A stretch of DNA of 64,000 nucleotides from Lentinus brumalis. Taxonomy: Eukaryota > Basidiomycota > Agaricomycetes > Polyporales > Polyporaceae. The translations under genes and the position numbers were made by a program. The notes beneath the pieces were generated by a model. That model did not search any database. It was not told the DNA's origin and saw nothing but the letters and a program-made list of their open reading frames with translations. The DNA is taken from NCBI GenBank assembly GCA_001792895.1, contig MARA01000051.1, positions 186,001 through 250,000 on the forward strand. Direction: 5' to 3'. Below, piece after piece: positions 1-11,701 of this stretch. The stretch's first letter is position 1, and each line of letters starts with the position of its first letter.

Positions 1-947
1 CTGCCCACTATGCCTCAGAAGATGGAATACGGTACGCAAATCGGTCAGGCTGTCCCCTTAACACCGACACCGACGTCTTGTCTTTCCTCCAGTCCGCCTC
101 GGCAACTCTGGCCTGAAGGTGTCGAAGATCATCCTCGGCTGCATGTCCTACGGCGACCCGAACTGGGACAAGTGGCTCGTTGGCGAGGAGGAAGCTCTCA
201 AGCACATCAAGTTCGCGTAAGCGCACTCCAAGCAGCGGAGCTGGTCAGCGTGCTGATATGTGGACAGGTATGACCATGGCGTCACGACCTTTGACACTTC
301 CGATGTGCGTACTCTCGTATTACTGTGCCGGTGGCTCATGATCTAACGTCGCTTTGACAGACGTACTCGAACGGCCTTTCTGAGGTGATACTGGGAAAGG
401 CGATCAAAACGCTGGGCCTTCCTCGCGAGGAACTCGTGATAATGACCAAAGTTCGCTTCTAACTACTGTCTAGTGTGGCGTACAAGTCCTTACAGGCGAT
501 TTAGGTGTACTTCCCGGTCGCTTCTGATACCGGGATCCACACCTACTTTCAAGATCCTCGAGAGCTTGGTATTATCAACCAGCTGGGGCTGAACCGCAAG
601 GTGTGTACCGCCATTGCGAGGCGGCGCGATATGCTAAGCTTGCCGCGTAGCATATCTTCGACGCGGTCAAGGCTAGCCTGAAGCGTCTTCAGCTCGATCA
701 TATTGACGTGCTCCAGTGTGAGCCTGCCGTCAAAACCGATTTTGAAGTCTACTAAGTACGAGCATCTTTCAGGCCACCGCTTCGACACGGAGACTCCGAT
801 TGATGAGATGGTGCGTATATTTCTTGTAGCAGTTGGGATGCAAACACTCATCGATTGTAGATGCACGCGTTGCACGATGTCGTCAAGGCCGGTTACGTGC
901 GGTACATCGGCATGAGTTCTTGCTATGCCTACCAGTGTACGTGTCAT
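1..947 (+). repeat. Direct duplication, copy A (identical to 10082-11028)
   Basis: Bases 1-947 match 10082-11028 exactly as read by eye, at a constant offset of 10,081. From position 948 the two copies differ by scattered substitutions and a one-base indel. The duplication may extend left of the window. Confidence 0.9.
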
Positions 948-1896
948 GACATCCGGCCGTCACCTCATGCCCCGCGCTGACGTCCGCTTCGGCAGTCCAC
1001 CAGATGCAGAGTACGTTGCCCGTGTATGGGACCATGCTCACCCACTCACATTGACTGCAGACTACGCCATCACTCACAACCTCACCCCGTTCATCTCGAT
1101 GCAGAACCACTACTCGCTTCTCTATCGGGAGGAGGAGCGCGAGATGTTCCCGACCCTCAAGCTCTTCGGTGTTGGCGCCATTCCGTGGTCGCCGCTCGCC
1201 CGCGGACTGCTTACTCGGCCCGTGGACGCCCAGTCTACCAGAGGCAACTCTGACCTGTACGTCTCCTGTCTCTGCCTAGCGCATCATGTCCCTTACTCAT
1301 GATGTCGTCATCTAGCGGCGTCACCGTGTACAAGAACCAGGCGACCGTTGACATCGTGAACCGGTACGGGCTTTCATACCGTCGCGCAGCCATTGCAGCC
1401 ACTTATGTATCCGGATGCGCAGCGTCGAGGAAGTCGCGAGAAAGAAGGGTGTCAGCATGGCACAGATCGCTGTCGCTTGGATCGTCTCGAAGCCGGGCGT
1501 CGTCGCTCCTGTCATTGGCGCTACGAAATTGTCCAACCTCGAAGATACGATCGGTGCGTCTCATTTCTCGGCGTCCTAAGCCACGTCGTGTAATTGTGTG
1601 TCTTTCCAGCGGGTTTGAAGGTGAAGCTGGCCGATGACGAGATCAAGTACCTCGAAGAACCAGCAGTTGCGTACGTAGCGAAAATATATTTCGTGCGCGA
1701 GACTTCGACGTTCGTGTGCGCTGCGGCGGCGGCGAGTAGCCTCGTGTTGTGGCTACTGGCTATCGGGTCCGCGGGCGGTGCACGGAGAGAGCCGCTCTGG
1801 GCAAGCGAGGGCTACTCTCCAGCGTACGAATCTTTGCCTTACAGCATATCCGGGTGCATATCCGGGGTACAGGTCGCGGAGGAAGTCGCAAATTGA
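10..1896 (+). CDS. AKR1: aryl-alcohol dehydrogenase-like aldo-keto reductase with a foreign C-terminal tail
   Basis: This is a 13-exon gene: 10-31, 93-216, 268-304, 361-450, 505-600, 651-717, 773-810, 861-936, 996-1010, 1061-1256, 1316-1363, 1423-1553, 1610-1896. All introns are GT-AG and the joined frame is open for 408 codons. The N-terminal 320 residues are a complete NADPH-dependent AKR barrel of the aryl-alcohol dehydrogenase (AAD/AKR9-like) type. The tetrad is visible as Asp in TFDTSD, Tyr in YSNGLSE, Lys in VIMTKV and His in HRFDTETP. The cofactor-side motifs [14 protein letters not shown] and [11 protein letters not shown] follow. The family reduces aromatic aldehydes to alcohols in the cytosol. 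Family members here end ...YLEEPYQPxPIxGH at about 340 residues, but this copy diverges right after YLEEP and runs about 75 unrelated Ala/Ser-rich residues to a stop. A rearrangement breakpoint near 1660 is the likely cause. Function is therefore uncertain. Confidence 0.8.
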
Positions 1897-2829
1897 TATA
1901 ATACAATGCGTTCCGCTGCCTGTTCTACGGCACTTGGGAGGGTCGTGTCGAGACCGACCCCGCGCACGCGAAGCAGCGTATGTACCTCCTTCCTGTGTCT
2001 GCTCTACATAGATGTCTTGTTCATGTGTTACTACAGCGTCCCAGGGGCGGAGAGGGCGGAGATACGCCAGGAGGGAGGGACGAGGCTCGAGGGGAGGGCG
2101 ATGTCAGACAGTGCAATTTAGCCACCGCAGGGCGTCTTCAGGGAGGTTCGCAGGCTCAGCACGCTTTAGTAGGACGTTTCCCCTCAATATTCTTCCTCAA
2201 CACTCCGAGCACCTTTCATTCGACGAAAGCGCACGGTTGATACAGCAGGACAAGTACGCTATGCTGACTCCGAGTCGACAGGATATAACGTAGAACGTTC
2301 GTGCTGTGCTGCACAGCATCGGCGCTCTCTTCTCGACCACCACAACTGCGACGCGGACACCAAGAGGAGCTACATACATACATGTCGAGACTCTACAGGT
2401 GCCAACGCCTCGGAGTTTGCCAAGCACGGCCCTCGCCCGACTCGATCGAATCCGACTTCAACGTGTCCTCCCGGCCCTCAGGCTCAATCTCTGGCACGGC
2501 CGATCCCGGTTGATGCGGTCGTACGTCGGCATGTCCTTGAGCAGCGGGCTCGCCATGGTGCCTGGTGGGCGACCGACAGACGAACGGAGCGGTCTTGATG
2601 CCGGCCTTGCTCCTGCCATGAACGCGACACGAACACTGCGTCGTCGTATCGCTGCGCTGCATGCAAGCGACCGCGTCAGTGTTCGGGACGTCGGAGATTT
2701 GGAGGACGAAGCAGTGAGCAAGGCGCGTCGCCCGCAAAACGAGCCGGGAGCCGGCGCTGGAGGACAGCGGAGAGGGACGGATCCCGAACTCCGACGGCTT
2801 CATCTACACCGCCCGCCCAGGAAGGCTCC
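1897..2829. other. No assignable gene
   Basis: This stretch follows the AKR1 breakpoint. I see no conserved domain on either strand. The longest frame here (2306-2953, plus) is GC-driven, Arg/Pro-rich and antisense to the small gene at 2830-3248. A minus-strand segment near 2400-2500 reads like a coding exon (Glu/Asp/Ser-rich) but I could not join it to anything. Confidence 0.5.
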
Positions 2830-3248
2830 TCATGCCACCCGGTTGCACTCGGCATCGGGTATGTCGCTCTCTGTAACATCCGCGAACGAGATCTCACCGC
2901 TCACTTGCTTCGCCGTCAGCTCCCCAGGCTTCGGGATGCCGCTTCGAATGTAGTTCGGGTGTGCGAAGATGTCCGTCTCCGGGATTCCGACGATCTTGTG
3001 GCCGGCCGCAACGTCTTCGTGTACGTCCTCTTCGACTAGCCATTTACGACCGACTGACAGTCCGCACGAGCAGCTTGTGCGATTCGTCAGCGCTCCCCCG
3101 GGTCCCTAGTACCGCGACGGTACTCACCAAATGCTCGGTCGACGACGGCTACCATCTCATTTCGAGCCTTCCTCGTCGGCTCGTTCTTCACCCTCTTGAA
3201 ATCGCCTGGGAGCACCGGTTTGGAAGTCTTTCGAGGAGATGGCGGCAT
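2830..3248 (-). CDS. Small two-exon hypothetical protein (114 aa)
   Basis: On the minus strand an ATG at 3248-3246 opens a 121 nt exon (3248-3128). It is followed by a 74 nt GTGAGT...CAG intron (3127-3054) with a plausible branch site, and a 224 nt second exon (3053-2830) ending in TGA. Phases match (40 codons +1, then +2) and give 114 residues. The N-terminus is basic (MPPSPRKTSKPV...). The second exon encodes a well-mixed, non-repetitive stretch including HEDVAAGHKIVGIPETD and PNYIRSGIPKPGEL. It has no signal peptide or membrane segment, and I do not recognise the family. Splice consistency and natural amino-acid composition support it as real; it could also be the start of a longer gene continuing to lower coordinates. 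Confidence 0.5.
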
Positions 3249-6200
3249 GGGAGGCGGGGAACTGGCTGGGAGAGCGTCGACGAGCGGCGGGACGAAGGGC
3301 GAGACGACGAGAAGATGCGAAGACGTGAAGACGAGAGGGTGGGAGGATGGGAGGGCGAGAAGGTGACGACGTAGCGGGACCAGAGGTAGGTCGACGGAGT
3401 CGCATCAGAGCGGGTAAGCGGTCTGTCTACGCTCGCGCTTCAATGCGTTGACGCGGTAACAGACTTCACAGGGTCCTCGAGCGGTACCTGCACATCGGAA
3501 GCGAACATCTGCATGTCTCGGACTTGCAAAGTACGTACCTCACGCATTAGGATGCGTAGTCATGAATCCGATCTTTCAGAGCTAAATCTACGACACAGGT
3601 ATCGCGAGAATCGCCAGGAGTTCGCTCAGTCTGGCCGCCTGCGTGTCGTGGAGACACGACTTTGGCCCTTCAAGCTGTCCGTCATCTGGAGTTCCACCTC
3701 TAGCCTCTAGGGTTCGACAGGAGCGGAGGGCGTCCGCCATGCAGGGACAGTACTGCGCACATGTACCGTTCAAGGTCTACGTGTGGCTCTCGCCTTGGTG
3801 TTCGGCTGCAAGCATGCCACGCGGTGCGGCTTGCCAGAGTACGCCCGGAGCCCGAAATATACCGGCCGTCGAGTCCAGATACGCGCACTATCTTACGGTT
3901 TGCTTGCATGCACGTACAGCCGGTGCGTTTTCAATGATCAACGCGCCTGCGGGTGCCAGCAGATTGGTCGGAATGTTGACAGCCTTCACCTTGCGCAGTC
4001 ACTTGATACTCCCCGGCCGCGTACTGCTTCGTAGCGCGCATTGTAGTTGGAGTCATCTCCTATGTATCTCCTCGGAAGAGGGTCAACGCGGCCCGACATA
4101 TTTACACGGTAGGCTGTCTCAATCTGGGAAGTCTCCGGACGGCGTTCTGACACGAATTTCGGATTGTACAGACTTCCATTGCTTGCTCTCTCCGTCATTG
4201 CACTCCGAGCAGCAACACCCTCTGGTTCACACGCCTCGCCTACCTCGAATCGAACGGACCGTGGGCGAGGCCGACGCTCATCGGATCACCTCCGACTCGA
4301 GCTGTCCCGCCGTCAAGACCGACTCGAAGAACACAGATCTCGCTGTCCCGGAGGCGCAGTTGAAGATGTGGTGGTATGAGAGGTACGGGACCGGCTGGTC
4401 GGAGAGTGGTCAGAGGACGGGACTCGGGAGGATGGGAGGGCTGCAGCAATAGCGAAACGGCAGTATACACCAGGGCAGCGCAACGCGAATACGAGCAGGT
4501 AGGCGGTGTCTCCCAGCTCGAGCTTCGATGCGTCGATGCACTGATAGAACTTGCAGGGTCGTCGAGCGGCGCCAGCCTCTCGGAAGCGAAGACCAGTGTG
4601 TTTCGGCCACTGCAAGGCGCGAGCTGCTCTTATTGGGTGCGTATCTGCTAGTATGCATGCCCCCGATCTTCCTAACGCTTCAAGCATTGTACCGGACGTC
4701 AGACGAGCATCCTTGTACTCGTACATAACCATGGCACACATTTCAACAGCATGGATCTGAACCACGCCCGCTGACCTTTGCAGTACAGCGTACTGTGAAC
4801 GGGAAAGCTCAAATCAACAGTCATGCATGGCGAGCCCACGCTGCCTGGCTGGCGTTGAACCACTGCCAGATTGCGGCCAAATGTGCAAATACATGCTCCT
4901 GTGCGGTCGCTATCTGGTGTCATCATTGACAGCCACATTGCTCGGTACGTACTGCATTCTGTCTGATTGCAGAGCTGCTCTGCGCCGGCAGGATAGTCCG
5001 AGAGATGACGGTCTCTTGTCCCCGAGATACCCGATCGCTTCTCCCGGCGAGGCGGCGCTCACCCCACGCGTCCAGACTCCTTGTAGCTTGCTCGTACGTT
5101 CGGACTGGAAGGCACGGGCATTCGCACACATATGTACGTTCTCAGGTCGCATTTTAAGGCATTCCGACAGCGTTCTGATACTATGCAGCGTGCAGGACTC
5201 CTTGATTAATATTGGCCAGACGCTCCGTCCTACAAGGTCCAGTCTACTACAGGAGACAGCGCTGAGCTCGTACGTACCGCCCTCCTGTACGGTTTGTTCC
5301 GAGGCCGACATTGCGTGGCTTGGCTTCATCTGTCAAGCTTGCATGCACTCCAGACAGGAACATTCTCACCGTAAGACATCGTTCATGGCCGCGCTCACAT
5401 AGGCGGACATCGAGTCGCCGCAACTCGACGCGGGGCCTCGTATGCTGGATGGCAATGCACAATACATGACGTGGGTGAAACCCGTACTCGGGTGCGTTCA
5501 TGGTGGGAGCGGTACCTCTCCTTCTGAGTCTCGCAGTGAATCTGCCGACGTCGGATCCTGGAGCACTGAAGAAGCGTCGAGTGACCTTCCCAGCCGAATC
5601 ACACGGATGTAGCTGACCTACTGCATCCAGAAACATTGCTCCTGCGTATCGTGCGGTGCTCCAGACCTCATGCGGGCTTGGACACGGGTGACGGCCTTGA
5701 ACACTGAACAGAGGATGTGTGTTTGACTCGGTCATCTGCATCAGATCTCTCGTGCGCACCTGCTCCTACAGGTTGATTCGCTCTGTACGTCGTCGTCTTT
5801 CCTGGGACATCGTCGAATACTTTCGAGGGCCCGCAGGCTGGTGCATTGCCGCAGGCGGTCGTGAATAGGTTTGCTCAAGGACGCCCTCCCGGCCTGTCTT
5901 GTTCGCACGCAACCAAGTTCTGGAACGCACGCTGCACATCACGGCTGTGTGCCTATCCTTCCCCGCTCCCACGCAACTGTCTAACGGTCTGATATTTCTC
6001 TCGATCTCTCACAGGATTGCCTGTCCAGCACGGAAACTTGAAGCCTCATTTTATGGGGAGCATTCCTCAATCTGGTGTTTCCATGCAGACCCACATCATC
6101 ACTGACGCACATCGACGAAGGGTGATAACGGCCTTTCGCAGTTTGGAGTTTGTACTTACTTTTAGGAGACACACATGTAGTATGTAGACAGGTCCTCTGG

Positions 6201-8827
6201 GCATGCTTAGCTTTGATGATACCGCACAACTCCAGTCTGGGTTTGGTTTGCATAACACCATCTCCTTCCAATTAACCACCGCCGTGTCCAGAACTGAGCT
6301 CCTGGTCAGGATGTCAGGTGTGCAGCAGCTGGAGTACTTTCAATAATAGGCTTCTGCCATCGCCTGCTCGGTCCCTGCAATGCCGCTCGCTCTCCCGTGT
6401 ATGCAGAACCCTTGTAATGAATTATGACCGACTCTGATTCGGCCGACGTCTTTCAACTTGACGCTGCTCGGTTGCTGCTCGGGGCACTGCAAAGTGCAGC
6501 GAAGTGTGACATTGATGGGAACATGCAAGCATGACTGTCCATGCAGGCACCGTCGTACCCCACCGCAAGAGCAGCTTCCAGAGGTATACAGCATAAGTAC
6601 CGCAGTAATTCTCTACGAGCAAGTACCCGGATGTGAATCACGCACAGAATCATCTTGAGGCACACACAGCGCGACGCGCTCGAAGTTTCAGCAACCTGCC
6701 AGAGGAAGGAACATCATTCATTCCCGTGCAACCAGGCGTAAACGCGCGTACAAGCGAGCCGATCGTCCGCGACTCAACATATCTACACATGGACATTGCG
6801 CGGACGCCGATCAATCGAGTCCGCCATGGCCGCTCCCGAGGGTCCAGCAACGCCGCCCCTCCTCCCGAGTTGCCAGTCGCCGAAGACGCGTCCATGCTTC
6901 GTGTATTCGTGGAGCTTCGGTCTCCACATTCCGCCATCCCCGGTGGCCGACTCATCCCATGGTGCAGTATGCCTGCGCCGTGTCGAAGACAGCGCTCGAG
7001 ACAGGGATGCGAACGACGAGCATGCCCCCGTTCATTGGCCCGAAATGCACGCTACTCGTGTTGTAATTAGCATGGGAGTCTGCCCGTGTGCAGGGTCCGT
7101 TTCGACCTACCTCGAAGCGGCGAAGCCGTCCAGCACGATGGCTGAATTCCTCCCGTCAACCTGCGACCCGAGCGTCATGTCCGGACGCTGCCGCACCCCC
7201 ACCCCGCTGGCACATAGACCAGAGGCAGCGGCAGATGCGGGAGACGGACGCGCCCCCGCCTTTCGCCCTCGTCCGTCCCAGTCCCAGTCTGCACGGTCAC
7301 GCTGCGCCGTCCCTCCCCTCCCTCCCTCCTCGCCCTTCTGTATTCGCGTCTCCCGCCGTGTGGTACGGTACGTTCCTCGTCCCGCCTCTCTCGCTCTGGT
7401 CGCGTTACTGACGCGTTGCAGGTCAGGCGAGGACTCTGCGGGCGGGACAGCGCGCTGCACGGATGTGAGTATGGTGAGAGGCGACAAGGTCGGATGTACG
7501 CACGACCTCGTCCTCCTTTGCGCGTCCCCGGTCCCTGCTGACGTGCTCCCCGTCTCGCTCCTCGACGTCGCTGCTCCGCAGGAGCTCGCTCGACGGCCGT
7601 CGGCTACCGCTGTTGCCGTCCGACTGCTGCGGGTCGTCCGGCCATACGACGTACAGACTATGGGTTCAGGTACGTACCCGTTCGACCTCGTCCGCTTCCC
7701 CAGCCGTTTCAGCTCACATTTCCTCGCAGTGTGCGGCACGCAGCTCAAAGCTCGCAGATACGCGCCCCCGCCGGCTCCGCGTCCGCACGCTCACAGCTAT
7801 ACGTGCGGAATAGGCCACAACGGCTGGCGCGGGGCATGCGAAAGCCGGTGCTCGAGGACTCGACCTACGGCGGTCGCGTGAGTCCCGGCTAGCCGGTACG
7901 TACTGAGTGCTTCCACCCTCGTTCGCCGTGCTGACATAGCTTGTACAGCGGGGTAGTTTGCCTGTCTCGTGTCGTCCTCCCTTGCGTGTTGTGTCTCGGG
8001 GACGGCCGCCCGGTACTCGGGCTGCAGGTACGCGTTGCGAGCCCTTCTCTGTACATGTTTCAATGCTTACAGATGCTACGTGCAGCGAACTGCGACTTGT
8101 GCGTACTGAGCATGGCGTACAGCACCACGAGAGGGGGCCAAGAGCAGGCGGCGGCGGTAGCATATGCATATAGTACTTGTTGACCACCTTGGACGTGCGC
8201 AGGATGAGAAGAACGAGGCGGCGCGGGCGCAGGCAGGGGCAAGAGAAGGATGAGGGGGCGCGCAGAGCGAGCGGCGAGACGAGGACGCGTGGACGCGGAC
8301 GGGTCGAACGACCGGGCGAGGGGGTCGGAGCAGTGGTCGAGCAAGGTCGCGGGCTAGATGTACTGTTCATGCAGATTCACAGCCAGTGGTAGAGGGCACC
8401 GTGCGAGGAGTGAGAGCTGCGAAGAGAGAGGCCGCGCGAAGCTAGGGAGACATGTGCATATGGTGCTGGACTTGACGATGCGCAGATACTCACTTGCCGC
8501 GAAGGGAGCGTGCGCCATGCGAGACAGGTGTCGGCGGCGGAGGGACTGGCGATGTAGACAAGGAGGAGACGTGGGCGTGAATGAAAGAGACCAGACGCGG
8601 ACTGAGCAGAGCGAGGAGCGAAGTGCGCGTCGACAGCGAGTGACGTCAGCAGTGATCGGTGCGCAGATCCGGCGCTCTCGCCGCCGTCGTCCGCCCACAC
8701 ACACTCGGAGTGACCGCGACACGAACGTCATGGCCGACGGTCCTGAGGCCTGAGGTGTCGCTCAGCCTGAGCGCTTGTGCTTGTTGGCTCTCGACCTCGA
8801 CCGTCGACGTCTCTCCCGTTATCCACC
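3249..8827. other. 5.6 kb with no confident gene; many splice-like signals
   Basis: No frame in this block resembles a known family. Open frames such as 4827-5402 (+), 5247-5759 (-), 6796-7881 (+), 7107-7748 (-) and 7714-8370 (-) overlap each other on opposite strands and are Arg/Pro/Ser-rich, typical of GC-rich non-coding DNA. GTACGT donor-like hexamers followed within about 60 nt by CAG recur (for example 3532, 4943, 5271, 7672, 7897), so a weakly conserved or decayed multi-exon gene or non-coding transcript is possible. I cannot assemble one. Confidence 0.4.
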
Positions 8828-9175
8828 ATGGCGAGCCCACCGACCAAGCAATCGATATTGCATCTATACCACTCGATGCTGCGCACTTCGCAGTCGTTCA
8901 CCTCGTACAACTTCAGGCACTATTTTGTCCGGAGGACGAAGGAGGTGTTCCGTGACATTCAGGTACGTCAGATTTTCATCGCAATGCGCAACCTCGAGCA
9001 CTGCTGACGATTTGGGCAGAAGGAGACTGATGAGGCTAAGCTGGCCGCCTTCTACGCAGAGAAGACGAAGGAGCTTGCCGTGCTGAAGCGCAGCGCGATC
9101 GTGAACCAGTTGTATGGCGGGTGGAAGCTGGTTGTGGAGGATCAGAAGCCGGCGAGGGAGCGTTCGGATTCATAG
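8828..9175 (+). CDS. ISD11: LYR-motif iron-sulfur cluster biogenesis protein, ISD11/LYRM4 type (96 aa)
   Basis: Exon 1 is 8828-8962 and exon 2 is 9020-9175, joined across a GTACGT...GCAG intron in phase 0 to give 96 residues, the usual ISD11 size. The family hallmarks are present in order. The LYR-type motif near residues 12-14 reads LYH here. The F-x-S-Y-N-F-R element follows near residues 24-30, then a basic RRTKEVFRD stretch, and a C-terminal LKRSAIVNQLYGGWKLVVE segment. In yeast and human, ISD11 is a mitochondrial matrix protein that binds and stabilises the cysteine desulfurase Nfs1 with acyl carrier protein, so this is a housekeeping gene. It is the only confident conserved single-copy gene between AKR1 and AKR2. 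The ATG sits in a CCACCATGGC context. Confidence 0.85.
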
Positions 9176-10090
9176 GATTCGCAGGTGAGTACACGTCGTT
9201 CGTGCTACATATATCTGCACGGCCGACGTGGGCTCGATGCAGTATCCGTGTAGGACCGCAATATCATTGCTTCAAATCTCACACTAAGCCTGCCACGGAT
9301 CCACATTTCACTCATACAATGAGGTGGGAGAGTCAAGTAGCCAAGTCCGGATTGTGCCCTTTCACCCCAATGTGTGTGGCGAGCATACGCGCGATCTCAT
9401 GTCGCGAGGTCGGTATGTGGACGCAGCCTGGTCTTCTCATCCAGTATTTGCCCGTGCCCTACCATCCGTTTTCACTGCTGTGCTTGTTTCGGAGCCGCCA
9501 TCTATAACGCAACATGAAATGCATCTCGCTACTAGTCTTGTTGGACGCTTGCCTGTGGTCACTCGATCATCTTCCCGCCCACCTCGCCTTCGCAGTTTCA
9601 AGCAGGTGCGTATTGTCTCACAAAATGACTGATTACATATCCCAATCGTTGTCCCGACTCCCCGCCCGAACACACTCGGAGTGCATGTGGAAGGGCGCCA
9701 TGCCGCCCGAGGTGCGTTATCTGCGTTCATGAACCCGCCCTACCCCGCCCGAGATGCATCGACCGCGCGGGCGTCCACTACTGTGTCTCGGTCGCTGGAG
9801 TGGCTCAGCAAGGAGAATATCAAACGGCGGGGCCTTCGGACGCGGTCTGCGGGTGCTGGTTCCCGCCCGGCCGCCAGACGTACGTGCTGAGCTGTTGTCC
9901 CCTACCTCCGCCTTGCTAACTATCCCCACATCTAGGTCCGTGAGGTGGATGCGAATGTCGCTGTGTCTCAGCTTGCGAAGGTACGCTCCCGGGGTATAAG
10001 TACCAGGAGCCGGGGCGATTGCTGTTCTCTACCACCAACAACACAGTGTCTCATCCCACTCATCGCTCAACCTCGCTCAAGCTGCCCACT
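9176..10090. other. Intergenic: ISD11 3' flank and AKR2 upstream region
   Basis: No conserved coding segment was seen. The short frames are antisense pairs. The last ~100 nt hold the AKR2 TATA box and a CAACAAC/CTCAAGC-rich leader. Confidence 0.5.
9995..10000 (+). promoter_or_regulatory. TATA box of AKR2
   Basis: TATAAG lies about 91 nt before the AKR2 ATG, in the same place as TATA elements before the other genes in this window. Confidence 0.6.
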
Positions 10091-11028
10091 ATGCCTCAGA
10101 AGATGGAATACGGTACGCAAATCGGTCAGGCTGTCCCCTTAACACCGACACCGACGTCTTGTCTTTCCTCCAGTCCGCCTCGGCAACTCTGGCCTGAAGG
10201 TGTCGAAGATCATCCTCGGCTGCATGTCCTACGGCGACCCGAACTGGGACAAGTGGCTCGTTGGCGAGGAGGAAGCTCTCAAGCACATCAAGTTCGCGTA
10301 AGCGCACTCCAAGCAGCGGAGCTGGTCAGCGTGCTGATATGTGGACAGGTATGACCATGGCGTCACGACCTTTGACACTTCCGATGTGCGTACTCTCGTA
10401 TTACTGTGCCGGTGGCTCATGATCTAACGTCGCTTTGACAGACGTACTCGAACGGCCTTTCTGAGGTGATACTGGGAAAGGCGATCAAAACGCTGGGCCT
10501 TCCTCGCGAGGAACTCGTGATAATGACCAAAGTTCGCTTCTAACTACTGTCTAGTGTGGCGTACAAGTCCTTACAGGCGATTTAGGTGTACTTCCCGGTC
10601 GCTTCTGATACCGGGATCCACACCTACTTTCAAGATCCTCGAGAGCTTGGTATTATCAACCAGCTGGGGCTGAACCGCAAGGTGTGTACCGCCATTGCGA
10701 GGCGGCGCGATATGCTAAGCTTGCCGCGTAGCATATCTTCGACGCGGTCAAGGCTAGCCTGAAGCGTCTTCAGCTCGATCATATTGACGTGCTCCAGTGT
10801 GAGCCTGCCGTCAAAACCGATTTTGAAGTCTACTAAGTACGAGCATCTTTCAGGCCACCGCTTCGACACGGAGACTCCGATTGATGAGATGGTGCGTATA
10901 TTTCTTGTAGCAGTTGGGATGCAAACACTCATCGATTGTAGATGCACGCGTTGCACGATGTCGTCAAGGCCGGTTACGTGCGGTACATCGGCATGAGTTC
11001 TTGCTATGCCTACCAGTGTACGTGTCAT
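10082..11028 (+). repeat. Direct duplication, copy B (identical to 1-947)
   Basis: This is the second copy of the 947 bp identical tract. It covers the AKR2 start codon through exon 8 and into intron 8. Confidence 0.9.
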
Positions 11029-11547
11029 AACATCCGGCCGTCACCCGCATGCCCCGCTCTGACGTCCGCTTCGGCAGTCCACCAGATGCAGAGTACGTTG
11101 CCCGTGTACGGGACTATGCTCACCCACTCACATTGCCTGCAGACTACGCCATCACTCACAACCTGACCCCGTTCATCTCGATGCAGAACCACTACTCGCT
11201 TCTCTACCGCGAGGAGGAGCGCGAGATGTTCCCGACCCTCAAGCTCTTCGGTGTTGGCGCCATTCCGTGGTCGCCGCTCGCCCGCGGGCTTCTTACTCGG
11301 CCCGTGGACGCCCAGTCTACCAGAGGCAACTCTGACCTGTACGTCTTCTTTCTCTCCCTGGCGCATCGTGCCCTTTACTCATGATGTCGTCATCTAGCGG
11401 CGTCACCGTGTACAAGAACCAGGCGACCGTCGACATCGTCAACCGGTACGGGCTTTCGTATCGTCGCACATCCATTGCAGCCACTTATATGTATCTGGAT
11501 GCGCAGCGTCGAGGAGGTCGCGAGAAAGAAGGGTGTCAGCATGGCAC

Positions 11548-11560
11548 AGGTCGCTGTCGC
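11548..11560 (+). repeat. Left target-site duplication of the LINE
   Basis: AGGTCGCTGTCGC occurs here and again at 17929-17941, immediately flanking the element. AKR1 carries one copy of the same stretch (with one mismatch) at the homologous exon position. Confidence 0.9.
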
Positions 11561-11701
11561 GGACTCCTCTTGGCTCGCTACCACCACCATCGGCAATTTT
11601 CCCACGCTCAAATCCGCCCAGGAGTCGGGTTTGCGGCGTGCGGTGAACCTGGGACTGGTTTCTAGAGCTAGATACATCGGACTAGGAGTACTACAGCAGA
11701 T

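Noticed and set aside
4827..5402. A 191-codon plus-strand frame as a gene
   Set aside because: It has poor codon logic, several internal splice-like signals and an overlapping minus-strand frame; no family resemblance.
6796..7881. A 361-codon plus-strand open frame
   Set aside because: It is rich in Arg/Pro/Ser/Cys, overlaps long frames on the other strand, contains donor/acceptor-like sites and has no domain; typical of GC-rich non-coding DNA.
10019..10090. Extending AKR2 upstream to an earlier in-frame start
   Set aside because: All paralogues start at MxxKMxYG with a 22-28 nt first exon, and a TATA box lies at 9995-10000, so the ATG at 10091 is preferred.
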